Shown here: positions 42,120 through 50,889 of the stretch, one piece after another | Numbering within the stretch: position 1 is the stretch's first letter | Layout: each line of letters begins with the position of its first letter | Assembly (NCBI GenBank): GCA_963678275.1 | Contig: OY782765.1 | Span: 6,014,001-6,078,000 of the forward strand | DNA length: 64,000 bases | Reading direction: 5' to 3' | Source: G963677445 sp963678275 | GTDB lineage: Bacteria > Bacteroidota > Ignavibacteria > Ignavibacteriales > Melioribacteraceae | Made by a program: the position numbers and the translations under genes | The notes under the pieces: model-generated | What the model saw: only the letters and a program-made list of their open reading frames with translations | Told to the model about the DNA's origin: nothing | Databases searched by the model: none

Positions 42120-43169
42120 ATGAGATACCAAAAATACCTGCTTCTCTTTATAGTTTTTATCGCTATCGCTTCTAATCTTGAAGCCCAGAGAGGGTTCAAA
42201 AGATGGATTATTATTGAAGATTCTGAAGATAAGATAGTTTATATTGATACTACCTCGATAAAACTCAATCAGAACCTGCTTTCGGTTTGGGCGCTTATAA
42301 AATACCGCGAACCGGTATTGATGAATTCCATTCAGCATAAGGTAAAAAAATCAAAATCTCATTTTCTTTTTAACACCTCCGCAAACACATATAACGTGGT
42401 GGGTGTTATTTTTTATGATGAAATGAATAAGATTGTGGGAGAAACAACCAGCTCACTTCTTAATCCCGCGAATGATGATCTGAGTCTCCAGGTTGAATCC
42501 GGGTCCTCCTATGAGCTTATTATGATAAAGGCGCGGGAATACGCTACTACCGGCAGAATGACTGTCGGAGAGAGTGAATATATAGCGAAAATTCTTGAAG
42601 AGGAAGAACATAAAGAAAATAAACCGGAAGATGAAGAGGAAGATGAAATTCCTTATTCACCGCCGCCTGCCGATACAACAAAAATTATAGCTGATAACAC
42701 GGAAGAGGAAGATAACAGCCAGGAAGAAGACACTACCCGATTGCCCCTGGCGGTTAAAGAGAATGGTGAAAGACCCAGACTCCCCGGACCTGAACCTGAA
42801 GACAGCACACGTCCCTTTATTCCCCTCCCTCCCGATGATGAAGGTGATGAAAAAAAAGTTGTAACCGAAGAAACTAAAGTACCTGAAGAAATAAAAGTAG
42901 AGGAAGAATCCGGCAGCGATGAATATGACGCGACAAAAGAAAAACAACTCAGGAATTTTATTTTTACCGATGGTAATCTTTATTGTTACCAGGTAATGTC
43001 ACTCAGAAAAGAAAAAGATGCTCAAAAAGAGGTCGATAAATTAAAGAACAAGGGATTTAACGCTTTTTATGTGCCCGCGAAGGTTAAAGGAAGGCAGTAT
43101 TACAGGGTTAGAATAGGTTATTTTAACAGCCAGTCCGAAGCGGATAAGGACAGAAGGAAGAGGAAGTAG
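42120..43169 (+). CDS. Secreted protein with acidic linker and C-terminal SPOR domain
   Basis: About 349 residues from the ATG at 42120 (the frame is open to 42078). A signal peptide (LLLFIVFIAIASNLEAQ, cleavage near 23) precedes an N-terminal domain of about 130 residues on extracytoplasmic stress-type surface residues. A Pro/Glu/Asp-rich low-complexity linker covers about 170-275. The C-terminal SPOR-like domain has the pattern YCYQVMSLRKEKDAQKEVDKLKNKGFNAFYVPAKVKGRQYYRVRIGYF. SPOR domains bind denuded septal glycan, so a role at the division site or cell wall is inferred. The N-terminal domain is unknown. Confidence 0.8.
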   Translation: MRYQKYLLLFIVFIAIASNLEAQRGFKRWIIIEDSEDKIVYIDTTSIKLNQNLLSVWALIKYREPVLMNSIQHKVKKSKSHFLFNTSANTYNVVGVIFYDEMNKIVGETTSSLLNPANDDLSLQVESGSSYELIMIKAREYATTGRMTVGESEYIAKILEEEEHKENKPEDEEEDEIPYSPPPADTTKIIADNTEEEDNSQEEDTTRLPLAVKENGERPRLPGPEPEDSTRPFIPLPPDDEGDEKKVVTEETKVPEEIKVEEESGSDEYDATKEKQLRNFIFTDGNLYCYQVMSLRKEKDAQKEVDKLKNKGFNAFYVPAKVKGRQYYRVRIGYFNSQSEADKDRRKRK

Positions 43170-43358
43170 AGGGAGTCGCCTGATTCCCGGATATTTAATT
43201 GCACAGCATTTTATGAAATGTTTTGATCGATATTTCTCTCCGTCAAAGTTTTGAGTACTTATCTCCTGATTTTCCTTAAATTGGCGCTAATTATTTATTT
43301 TAAAACAAATTTCTTTATTTCAGTTATCTTCTGATTTCAATCTTTGTTAGGTTCGGGA

Positions 43359-43847
43359 ATGTTTTTAAGTACATTAAATATTGTTTTAATTATTCTTTTA
43401 TTCCTTTTAATTATTATTTCCATCAATATCAGGGACTTCAAGAGAAAAATAAAACCGAAGAAAATTTTTGATGAAACTCAATTAGGAGATATGATCATCA
43501 GATTATCAGAAGATATGATTGGCCAGTTACTCCTTTTGGAATACGATGGGGATCAATTTGCCGCCATCGAAAAATATCAAAAAAATGATTTTTGGGGCTT
43601 GAACTTTCTCTATGATCTAAAAGAAGAGAAACCGGAAGAAAATAAGTTGATAAGATGTTTGACCCAATATGAGATATCTTACGAGCTTAAAGAAATTCCC
43701 GGTTCCGCGAGAGGAATAATTTTCGACATTGGCAATGATAAAGACCTCGCGATAGAACTAATATTTTTTCTTATTGAAAAACATCTGGGTACAGAGATTT
43801 CAAAAGGAATAAACTGTTACTTTCCCAGGTTAAGCGCGGCGTTTTAA
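43359..43847 (+). CDS. Duplicated gene pair, protein A (copy 1): membrane-anchored, unknown
   Basis: About 162 residues from the ATG at 43359 (a TTG at 43344 would add 5). One N-terminal transmembrane helix (about 3-23, IVLIILLFLLIIISINI) precedes a basic stop-transfer stretch (RDFKRKIKPKK). The cytoplasmic-looking domain of about 130 residues includes LSEDMIGQLLLLEYDGDQFAAIEKYQKNDFWGLNFLYDL and GIIFDIGNDKDLAIELIFFLIEKHLGTEI. I recognise no family. The second copy (44982-45470) differs at only about seven residues. It is 3 bp before protein B and probably coupled. Confidence 0.7.
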   Translation: MFLSTLNIVLIILLFLLIIISINIRDFKRKIKPKKIFDETQLGDMIIRLSEDMIGQLLLLEYDGDQFAAIEKYQKNDFWGLNFLYDLKEEKPEENKLIRCLTQYEISYELKEIPGSARGIIFDIGNDKDLAIELIFFLIEKHLGTEISKGINCYFPRLSAAF

Positions 43848-43850
43848 GAT

Positions 43851-44363
43851 ATGGATATTATTAACATTATTATTTCGATTGTATTAATATTTTTCTGTCT
43901 GTTTGCTCTAAAACAAACCCGAAGAGTCTATTTTTTTTCTAACTTTTACTATTTCGATCAGTTTGTCGAAATAAAGAAAATCAGAATCGCGCTAAAGATT
44001 TTAAGTGACGCGAATATTCATGCCCGCCTTGTAATAAGATACAAGGCAAACCGGGTAAATATTATTTTTCAAAAGAAGCAGAATTCCGAGAAATGGTGGA
44101 TTGAGTTATCAACAAATAAAGATATTGAGTTGCCGGGAATTAATGATTCTGAGCTAATTAACTATATCGGGCAATCACCCTCAGAACCGGGAATAGGAGA
44201 TATAAAAAAAATCAATGTCGGCATTGATATTGAAAAAATCAGCCGACTTTTTGAGGGTATAATGGCAGCTCTTTATAATATTGATGATAATGCGGAAATC
44301 TTAATTAAATTTAGAAACCTTCGGGTTTTGAAAAAGTGGGAGGATTATTCTGCGGGAGGATAA
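43851..44363 (+). CDS. Duplicated gene pair, protein B (copy 1): membrane-anchored, unknown
   Basis: The 170-residue protein has one N-terminal transmembrane helix (about 4-20) and a soluble domain: KKIRIALKILSDANIHARLVIRYKANR, then WWIELSTNKDIELPGINDSELINYIGQSPSEPGIGDIKKINVGIDIEKISRLFEGIMAALYNI. No family is recognised. Its size and plan mirror protein A. Both end with an acidic strand followed by an amphipathic helix (IDIEKISRLFEGIMAAL here, NDKDLAIELIFFLIEKHL in A), so A and B may be distant paralogues acting as a heteromer (inference). Confidence 0.7.
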   Translation: MDIINIIISIVLIFFCLFALKQTRRVYFFSNFYYFDQFVEIKKIRIALKILSDANIHARLVIRYKANRVNIIFQKKQNSEKWWIELSTNKDIELPGINDSELINYIGQSPSEPGIGDIKKINVGIDIEKISRLFEGIMAALYNIDDNAEILIKFRNLRVLKKWEDYSAGG

Positions 44364-44684
44364 TTTATTCGCGGAATCCCATATTTCTTGATATCCGAAA
44401 GCGGATTCCTTCCTGGAAATGAAGAAAAGCCCCACCAGTGGCAAATACAACATTTCATTGCCATACTCTCTTCAAATTTATTCCCCGGCGGCGATAACTA
44501 CAGGTTTTAGATAATACTCATGGAATTCTGATGTTTACCTGGTATTCCAACTTCACCCTCACCAGGGGCATCTCTTAAGGAAAACTCCTTTATAAAAGGA
44601 GGTATACAGTGTTGGGCCGTAAGCGCAGTAAAAACAATAAGATAGAGTTATACATAATCAAAATAACAACAAATATAAAACACC
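44364..44684. other. Unit-1-specific stretch between pair copy 1 and its closing repeat
   Basis: No coding frame is visible. It has a few dyads (GGAATCC...GGATTCC near 44374-44412; AAACTCCTTTATAAAAGGAGGT near 44582-44603). The corresponding part of unit 2 (45981-46284) is unrelated and encodes an antitoxin-like protein. This stretch may be a replaced or lost cassette. Confidence 0.45.
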
Positions 44685-44981
44685 AGGCTGGCAAAACCAG
44701 AACCAAATAGAATCCCTGAAAAAAACGTATTCGTTCTCTTACTCGGTTTTATTTATTTCTGGCGTATTTTTCGAGAGCAATTACGAGCGCCACGTCGGCC
44801 CCAAACAAATGTTCCATGAGTAAATGTACCGATTGTTTGATTAACTTACTCAATTCAATATTCTGCCATTTACAGCATGAAGTTAATTAATAAGTTGCCT
44901 GAATTGGCGCTAATTATTTATTTTAAAACAAATATCTTTATTTCAGTTATCTTCTGATTTCAATCTTTGTCAGGTTTGGGG

Positions 44982-45470
44982 ATGTTTTTAAGTATATTAA
45001 ATATCGTTTTAATTATTCTCTTATTCCTTTTAATTATTATTTCCATCAATATCAGGGACTTCAAGAGAAAAATAAAACCGAAGAAAATTTTTGATGAGAC
45101 TCAATTAGGGGATATGATCACCAGATTATCAGAAGATATGATTGGTCAGTTACTCCTTTTCGAATACGATGGGGATCAATTTACCGCCATCGAAAAATAT
45201 CAAAAAAATGATTTTTGGGGCTTGAACTTTCTCTATGATCTAAAAGAAGAGAAACCGGAAGAAAATAAGTTGATAAGATGTTTGACCCAATATGAGATAT
45301 CTTACGAGCTTAAAGAAATTTCCGGTTCCGCTAGAGGAATAATTTTCGACATTGGCAATGATAAAGACCTCGCGATAGAACTAATATTTTTTCTTATTGA
45401 AGAACATCTGGGTACAGAGATTTCAAAAGGAATAAACTGTTACTTTCCCAGGTTAAGCGCTGCGGTTTAA
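44982..45470 (+). CDS. Duplicated gene pair, protein A (copy 2)
   Basis: About 162 residues from the ATG at 44982 (TTG at 44967 possible). It is almost identical to copy 1, with changes such as Ile to Thr in DMITRLSED, Leu to Phe in LLFEYDGDQF, Ala to Thr in FTAIEKY, Pro to Ser in KEISGS, Lys to Glu in IEEHLG and Phe to Val at the C-terminus. One transmembrane helix and a soluble domain of unknown function. Leader DNA is likewise conserved, suggesting recent duplication. Confidence 0.7.
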   Translation: MFLSILNIVLIILLFLLIIISINIRDFKRKIKPKKIFDETQLGDMITRLSEDMIGQLLLFEYDGDQFTAIEKYQKNDFWGLNFLYDLKEEKPEENKLIRCLTQYEISYELKEISGSARGIIFDIGNDKDLAIELIFFLIEEHLGTEISKGINCYFPRLSAAV

Positions 45471-45473
45471 GAT

Positions 45474-45980
45474 ATGGATATTATTAATATCATTGTTTCA
45501 ATTGTAGTAATATTTTTATGTATGAATGCTCTTGTGAGTATCAGAAGAGCCTATTTTTATTTTAACTTTTATCATTATGATCAGATTGTTAAAATAAAGA
45601 AAATCAGAATTGCCTTGAAGCTATTAAACGACGCGAATGTTAATGCCCGCCTTGTAATAAGATACAAGGCAAACCAAGAAAATTTTATTTTCCAAAAGAA
45701 GCAGAATTCCGAGAAATGGTGGATTGAGTTATCAACAAATAAAGATGTTGAATTGCCGGGAATTAATGATTCTGAGCTAATTAACTATATCGGGCAATCA
45801 CCCTCAGAACCGGGAATAGGAGATATAAAAAAAATCAATGTCGGCATTGATATTGAAAAAATCAGCCGGCTTTTTGAGGGTATAATGGCAGCTCTTTATA
45901 ATATTGATAATAATGCGGAAATCTATATCAGGTATAGAAACCTAAGGGTTATAAAAAGATGGGAGGATTACGATGTTTAG
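45474..45980 (+). CDS. Duplicated gene pair, protein B (copy 2), mosaic divergence
   Basis: The 168-residue protein is identical to copy 1 over a long middle block (from FQKKQNSEKWWIELSTNKD through FEGIMAALYNID, with one Ile/Val change). It is clearly diverged in the first 70 residues (NALVSIRRAYFYFNFYHYDQIVKIKK against FALKQTRRVYFFSNFYYFDQFVEIKK) and in the last 20. Protein A is nearly identical along its whole length. The 3' end overlaps the convergent antitoxin-like gene by 4 bp. Function unknown. Confidence 0.7.
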   Translation: MDIINIIVSIVVIFLCMNALVSIRRAYFYFNFYHYDQIVKIKKIRIALKLLNDANVNARLVIRYKANQENFIFQKKQNSEKWWIELSTNKDVELPGINDSELINYIGQSPSEPGIGDIKKINVGIDIEKISRLFEGIMAALYNIDNNAEIYIRYRNLRVIKRWEDYDV

Positions 45981-46204
45981 AGATTCTGATCAAACTTTTC
46001 AAGTTCAGCATCTGAAATTACCCGGCCTTCTTTGATATCTTCGTCGCTCATTCTCAACATTTCTATCTGAGGTTCAGATAATTCAATAGCGCTTTCCTTT
46101 TGAGTCGTCAGAAAAAGGTTTTCTACAACTTCCAGGAATTTTTCATCTTTTGTAACAAGAATTTTGTCGATCAATCGATTTCTTATATTTTCAATAGAGG
46201 TCAT
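45977..46204 (-). CDS. Small antitoxin-like protein, orphan
   Basis: About 75 residues from the ATG at 46204, which has AGGAAG 5 bp upstream (the frame continues upstream through repeat DNA to 46279). The sequence TSIENIRNRLIDKILVTKDEKFLEVVENLF ... LSEPQIEMLRMSDEDIKEGRVISDAELEKFD has the look of small addiction-module antitoxins: an N-terminal helical DNA-binding or dimer part and an acidic ED-rich tail with the ...SDxxLxKxD ending. No RelE/ParE-type toxin follows. Its stop overlaps the pair copy 2 gene from the other strand. Family assignment is tentative. Confidence 0.55.
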   Translation of the reverse strand: MTSIENIRNRLIDKILVTKDEKFLEVVENLFLTTQKESAIELSEPQIEMLRMSDEDIKEGRVISDAELEKFDQNL

Positions 46205-46279
46205 GGTTCTTCCTTTTTTAATACAAGATAGTAAAAAAAAATATATTTTTCTTTGGAATTTGTCCGATGCCTTATTCAA

Positions 46280-46985
46280 TTCCTAAGCTGGCAAAGCCAG
46301 AACCAAAAAGAAATTCAAAAAAAACGTTCTCGTTCTCGTAATCGTCCTCGTACCCGGCTTTATTTTTCTATGGCGAATTTTTCGAGTACGATAACGAGTA
46401 CCGCTTCGCCCCCAGAGGGATGTGCCATGAGTATGAGTACGACTATTTAAATCAATTTACTCAATTCAATATTCTGCCAAAAAAAGCAAGGGTATTATTG
46501 TTAAGTTGCCTAATTTTTCCCCAGGCAAAACTGAGGAAAACGCCCTGACGGGGAAAAGTTTCCTGGCAAAACGGGAGACGATTTATTCAATAAGAAGTTA
46601 AATTATTCACAAATTGGTAAGAGATTTATCAACAAGTTGAAAGTTTTATTGCCAGGTACAAGTTTCGTAGTTACTCGAGGTGTGTCCTCCCCCGTCAATG
46701 AAGAAAGGCGCTTCATTGCCACCCCCTCCAAAGGGGGATATTTGTCAACCAATTCAAATATTTGAAATATCCCCCTTTGGAGGGGGTGGATTCAAAGTGT
46801 TTTTCTTTGAAGACGGGGGAGGACTATCCCTGGGCAAACCGATAGCTTTTCGTTTTCTGACTCCATCAGCTTATGAATTTAGAATCGTGGCCTGACTATC
46901 GGTAACATGTTATTAGCGGGCTTTTTGACAAAATTTGCTCCCCGGATTATCCTCAACATGTTGGCGTTAGTATGGTAATAAGAGC
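46280..46985. repeat. Composite repeats and a large C/G-rich inverted repeat
   Basis: No gene is visible. Reversed border (CTGGCAAAGCCAG, 46289-46301), palindromic CTCGTACCCGG/CGAGTACG-type module (46325-46440), reversed core (46455-46484), then a plus-oriented core AAGAAGTTAAATTATTCACAAATTGG (46591-46616). From about 46684 to 46829 is a nested inverted repeat: outer GTCCTCCCCCGTC/GACGGGGGAGGAC, inner CCACCCCCTCCAAAGGGGGATATT with its reverse complement. The outer arms recur at 48562-48710 and, one-sided, at 22715-22728. Confidence 0.75.
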
Positions 46986-48323
46986 CTAAAACTTCAGCGT
47001 AAACAAAGTGCCTTCGCCCGGTTTTGAGGCGCAGCGGATGCTTCCTTTATGGGCGCGGATTATCTGGCGGCTGAGACTTAGGCCTATTCCTGAGCCTTCT
47101 TTTTTTGTGGTGAAAAACGGTATGAATATTTTTTCCTGGATATCCTCAGGTATTCCGGGGCCGTTATCATATACTCTAATCATAATGTTTCCCCTTTCAT
47201 TTAATCCCGCGGTCAGTTCTATCACCCCGTTATATTTATTTTCGAGTGATTGTACGGAATTCAGCAGAAGATTTATAAGCACCTGTTCAATCTGTTCGGG
47301 GTCGGCTGTAAGTTCCAGTGTTTCGGGAGTAACCGAAGAAGTGTAATATATCTCCTTTCCTTTCAGGTTTGTTTCCATCAGTTTGTTTATTCTTTCAAAA
47401 AGAGAGGATATTGTGAACACCCTGAAATCAGGTTTGGGAATGCGGGTCAGACTCCGGTAATTTTCCACAAAATGGATAAGTCCTTCGCTTCTTTTGTTAA
47501 TTGTTGTAACTGCGTTCTGAATATCTTTAATTGTCTCCTCGTCAAGCTGATCGCCGTTATAACATGTAGAAAGCAGTGTATTTACAGTTGCTGAAAGGGA
47601 TGATATGGGAGTGATGGAATTCATAATCTCATGGGTTAGCACCCTTATAAGTTTCTGCCAGGCGAGCATCTCCTGTTCTTCCAGTTCACTCTGGATATTC
47701 TGGAGCGATACAAGTTTGTAAAAATGATCCCTGAGTTTAAATTCTGTGGCATAAATTATTAACTGAACCAGTTCATTTGACTCAACAAACTTTATTGTCG
47801 ATTTATTGCCGGGACGGGCGTCTAATATTTGAGTTCCAACTCCGCTGTATCTTTTATCAAGGGACTCAATGTTATTAAGATAAGCCACCTTAAGCAGCTT
47901 TTTTGCCGCGTTGTTGATAAACTCCACCTTTCCATCCTGCTTGAATGATATAAGTCCCACCCCCACATGCTGCATGACAGTCTGGAGATAACGGTAATGT
48001 TCTTCCTTCTCGCTCCTTGTATCGCGGAATTTTTTAATTACCTCCTCAAACTCGTGATGCAGTTCTTTGAAAGAGCCGCCAAGTTTAGTGCGGGCAAATG
48101 TCTGTGAAAAGTCGGAATATTTTATTGAAAGGAGAAAACGGGATAGCTCCCTGTTGGTTGAATCGACATAATTTATCAGTGAAATTATCTCAATTATTAT
48201 CACAATTCCAAGAATAAATATGGTAGCCGAAAGTTCAGTGGAATACCAGAGATAAAATTCCAGGAATATTGTCCCGCTCAGGAGAAGTATCCTGAATATC
48301 AGTTTTAATCTAAAATTGTTCAT
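46986..48323 (-). CDS. NtrY/AtoS-type membrane sensor histidine kinase
   Basis: The 445-residue protein has two N-terminal transmembrane helices (about 8-28 and 31-50). A coiled linker and a PAS-like domain (about 105-205: YLQTVMQHVGVGLISFKQDGKVEFINNAAKKLL) follow. The HisKA domain has its phospho-His in RVLTHEIMNSITPI near 235, and the HATPase_c domain has the N box LINLLLNSVQSLEN, G1 VYDNGPGIP and G2 EGSGIGLSLSRQI. It is the likely partner of the sigma-54 response regulator 1.04 kb upstream on the same strand. A repeat array separates the two. Confidence 0.92.
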   Translation of the reverse strand: MNNFRLKLIFRILLLSGTIFLEFYLWYSTELSATIFILGIVIIIEIISLINYVDSTNRELSRFLLSIKYSDFSQTFARTKLGGSFKELHHEFEEVIKKFRDTRSEKEEHYRYLQTVMQHVGVGLISFKQDGKVEFINNAAKKLLKVAYLNNIESLDKRYSGVGTQILDARPGNKSTIKFVESNELVQLIIYATEFKLRDHFYKLVSLQNIQSELEEQEMLAWQKLIRVLTHEIMNSITPISSLSATVNTLLSTCYNGDQLDEETIKDIQNAVTTINKRSEGLIHFVENYRSLTRIPKPDFRVFTISSLFERINKLMETNLKGKEIYYTSSVTPETLELTADPEQIEQVLINLLLNSVQSLENKYNGVIELTAGLNERGNIMIRVYDNGPGIPEDIQEKIFIPFFTTKKEGSGIGLSLSRQIIRAHKGSIRCASKPGEGTLFTLKF

Positions 48324-49365
48324 ATAAATATCATAATCTTAATCATAATCTTAATCATAAACTGGCAAGCCAGAAACACTGAACCTGTCCGGTAGCTGAG
48401 CGGAGTCGAAGCTACCGCCGCTGGTTTCGACTCCGCTCAACCTCCGGCTGGGTTAATGGAAAACTTTGCCATTTCGCGTAGAATTTGACTCCTTACAGAT
48501 TAATCGTAATCTTAATCTGGCCGAGCCAGAAAAACAAAGTTATAGATTTACTCGAAATAAGTCCTCCCCCGTCTCCAAAGAAATACACTTTGGATCCACC
48601 CCCTCCGAAGGGGGATATGCCGACAAATGTCCCCCTTCGGCCCCAGGGGGATGCAAAGCAAGGGGTGGCCTCCGGTCGTCTTTTGCCGGAGGTCGGGGGA
48701 GGACTCACCTCGAATAACTACAAAACTTTTACCAGGCAATAATTTTTTTACTTGTTAGAAAAACTTTGCCATTTTACGTAGAATTTGACTCCTTACGGAG
48801 TAATCATAATCTGGCAAGTCAGAGCAAAAATAATTCTGTCGTCCCTGACGGGACTCATTACTGTATTCTTAAACAAGTTCCCCTATTTGAAAATAGGGGC
48901 TATTTTCTGTCATCCCTGCCGGGATTCACATTACTCCGATTTAATATTTGCTTGTAGATAATCATTATTATATTGAAAAAGTCCCACCGGGGCGACAGAT
49001 GATTTCATAAAATAAACTTTTCCATTTTGCGTAGGATTTCTCTTCTTACGGAATAATCATAATCCCTCCCCCCGTGCAAAATGAATACCGCCGGGTTGCA
49101 CATCCTCCTCATACTTCTACTCATAATTACAGGAAATACGATATCCTCCCCGAAAGCGATATCGACTCTGTTATTTAAGGCCATAATCAAACTCCGGGAT
49201 ATGTTATTTACTACAATCAATAAAATGTATTATTTCAATGTGTCACTTTCTGTTATTTAATCCGCCGCTGGTTTTGACTCTGCCAGCCGGAGGGGACAGA
49301 TACGCCGCGGCGCACAGATTGCAAATCTGTCCTACAAAAAAGCGTAATGTTAATGCGAATCTGTT
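48324..49365 (-). repeat. Composite repeat array between response regulator and kinase genes
   Basis: About 1.04 kb with no credible gene and the best-preserved array. Reversed border CTGGCAAGCCAG (48362-48373); module with GGTAGC...GCTACCG and ACTCCGCTCAACCTCCGGCTG (48390-48450). Then reversed core plus border (48467-48533), a C/G-rich nested hairpin (48562-48710), and a complete reversed unit (48766-48824). Then a module with GTCCCTGACGGGAC (48840-48853) and CCCCTATTTGAAAATAGGGG (48882-48901), and a last reversed core (49017-49060). The part 49070-49365 has only small dyads. Confidence 0.85.
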
Positions 49366-50742
49366 CTACAGGCCGAATTTTTCCATCCTGCGGTATAAAG
49401 ATGTTCTGGTCAGTCCCAGGTCGCGGGCGGCTTTGGTTATATTGCCCCCGTTTTTTGTAAGGACTTTGCGGATTATCATTTTTTCAACATCTTCAAGATT
49501 GTAATTTTCCAGCACAAAACCGTCATCTTTCTGTTCGGCGGATGAGAAGAAAAAATCGGATGGCTGCAGAGCGTCGCTTTCCGAAAGGATCACACTTCTT
49601 TCGATAGCGTGCTGCATCTCCCTGATGTTGCCGGGCCAGTGGTAATTCTCAAATTTTTTCATTACCAGCGAACTGTATCTAAGCGCAGGTTTATTATATT
49701 TTTTTCTGAATATATTTAAAAAATGTTCGGCAAGCAGGGGAATGTCATCTTTTCTGTCACGCAACGGGGGAAGGTGTATCTCAACAGTGTTTATTCTGTA
49801 AAGCAGGTCCTGCCTGAAAGTATTTTCTGATATCATGTCGTAAATCGGCATATTGGTAGCGCAGATAAGTCTGATATCTATATCTCTGTATTTATTGGAA
49901 CCGAGCCGGGATACCTGGCGGTTCTGAAGCGCCGTAAGAAGTTTTGACTGAAGCTCGACTGGCAGATTGCCTATTTCATCGAGAAAGAGGGTTCCGCCGG
50001 AAGCAATTTCAAACCTGCCCGGCCTCTCCTCTCTCGCGTCTGTAAAGGCTCCTTTAACATGTCCGAAGAGCTCACTTTCGAAGAGAGTCTGGCTGACCGC
50101 TCCCATGTCAACGGTTACAAAAACATCCGCGGCCCTTTTCGACTGCCTGTGAAGCGCGCGGGCCACCAGTTCCTTTCCTGTTCCATTTTCGCCCAAAATA
50201 AGCACATTGGCTTCTGTCGCGGCTACCTTTTCTATCGTTCGGAAAACTTTCTGCATCGGTTCGGAGACTCCAACAAGATCGTGAAATTTCTGATCGATAT
50301 CATGATGCATCATCTGCTGGCGGGCTTTAAGGTTATCTATTTCAACGCGCGATTGCCTGAGCTTCAACGCCGAGGCGAATGTAGCGAGGAATTTTTCATT
50401 CTGCCATGGTTTAAGAATAAAATCGGTGGCTCCCTCCTTTATCGCCCTTACCGCCATATTAACATCGCCCCAGGCTGTTATTAATATTACAACCGCGTTG
50501 GGGTCAATTTTCAGAATTTCGGAAAGCCAGTAAAATCCCTCCTGGCCGCTTGTCATATCCCTCGTAAAGTTCATGTCGAGAAAGATGACGTCATAGGCTT
50601 CATTTTTCAGAAGCTGCGGTATGATATCAGGACTTTTTTCTGTATGTATTTCGGTTATATGAGGTTTCAGCAGTAGTTTCGCTGCCAGCAGAGCGTCTTC
50701 ATTATCATCTATGATCAGAATTTTAGCATTGGTTTTACTCAT
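49366..50742 (-). CDS. NtrC-family sigma-54-dependent response regulator
   Basis: About 458 residues from the ATG at 50742 (GGAG 7 bp upstream; the frame is open to 50784). Receiver domain about 5-125 with the phospho-Asp in DVIFLDMNFT and the Lys in FILKPWQNEKF. The AAA+ domain, about 150-390, has Walker A GENGTGKELVARAL, the sigma-54-contact loop as GAFTDA (instead of GAFTGA), and GGTLFLDEIGNLP. The C-terminal Fis-type HTH is ITKAARDLGLTRTSLYRRM. It probably controls the adjacent divergent export operon through the sigma-54-type promoter at 51070-51085. Confidence 0.95.
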   Translation of the reverse strand: MSKTNAKILIIDDNEDALLAAKLLLKPHITEIHTEKSPDIIPQLLKNEAYDVIFLDMNFTRDMTSGQEGFYWLSEILKIDPNAVVILITAWGDVNMAVRAIKEGATDFILKPWQNEKFLATFASALKLRQSRVEIDNLKARQQMMHHDIDQKFHDLVGVSEPMQKVFRTIEKVAATEANVLILGENGTGKELVARALHRQSKRAADVFVTVDMGAVSQTLFESELFGHVKGAFTDAREERPGRFEIASGGTLFLDEIGNLPVELQSKLLTALQNRQVSRLGSNKYRDIDIRLICATNMPIYDMISENTFRQDLLYRINTVEIHLPPLRDRKDDIPLLAEHFLNIFRKKYNKPALRYSSLVMKKFENYHWPGNIREMQHAIERSVILSESDALQPSDFFFSSAEQKDDGFVLENYNLEDVEKMIIRKVLTKNGGNITKAARDLGLTRTSLYRRMEKFGL

Positions 50743-50835
50743 TCGGTTGCTCCGGATAATTAGTCTTTCCAAAACAATAAACAAATATCATACCTTTAAT
50801 GATATAAGCAAATATAATAAAAATCAGCAAAATAT

Positions 50836-50849
50836 GTACGATATCGTAC
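50836..50849. promoter_or_regulatory. Perfect 14-bp palindrome, candidate enhancer site for the NtrC-type regulator
   Basis: GTACGATATCGTAC lies in the divergent gap between the response-regulator gene and the export operon. It is about 220 bp upstream of the sigma-54-type promoter, a typical enhancer distance. Fis-type HTH dimers bind such palindromes. Assignment to this regulator is inference. Confidence 0.5.
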
Positions 50850-50889
50850 GCCCATGTTATGAAAACGCACGAAAATGAGAAAAATAAAT

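Larger units (their letters stand above)
43279..44900 (+). repeat. Tandem duplication, unit 1 (1.62 kb)
   Basis: This unit spans leader sequence (TTGGCGCTAATTATTTATTT), two small genes, a 320-bp unique stretch (44364-44684) and a closing repeat block (44685-44900: CTGGCAAAACCAG ... TCAATTCAATATTCTGCCA ... AAGTTGCCT). Unit 2 follows head to tail with a constant offset of 1623 bp through the gene pair. The unique stretch of unit 1 is replaced in unit 2 by an antitoxin-like gene. Confidence 0.85.
44901..46510 (+). repeat. Tandem duplication, unit 2 (1.61 kb)
   Basis: This is the second unit: leader from 44904, pair copy 2 (44982-45980), the antitoxin-like minus-strand gene, and a closing repeat block (46285-46510: CTGGCAAAGCCAG ... 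palindromic CTCGTTCTCGTAATCG-type module ... TCAATTCAATATTCTGCCA ... AAGTTGCCT) homologous to 44685-44900. The junction with unit 1 falls at about 44900. Confidence 0.85.

Noticed and set aside
46253..46450. 65-residue plus-strand frame downstream of the duplicated pair
   Set aside because: It consists of translated CTCGTACCCG-type repeat interior.
49005..49220. 71-residue frame on the minus strand
   Set aside because: Half of it is translated repeat border, there is no ribosome-binding site, and it matches no family pattern.
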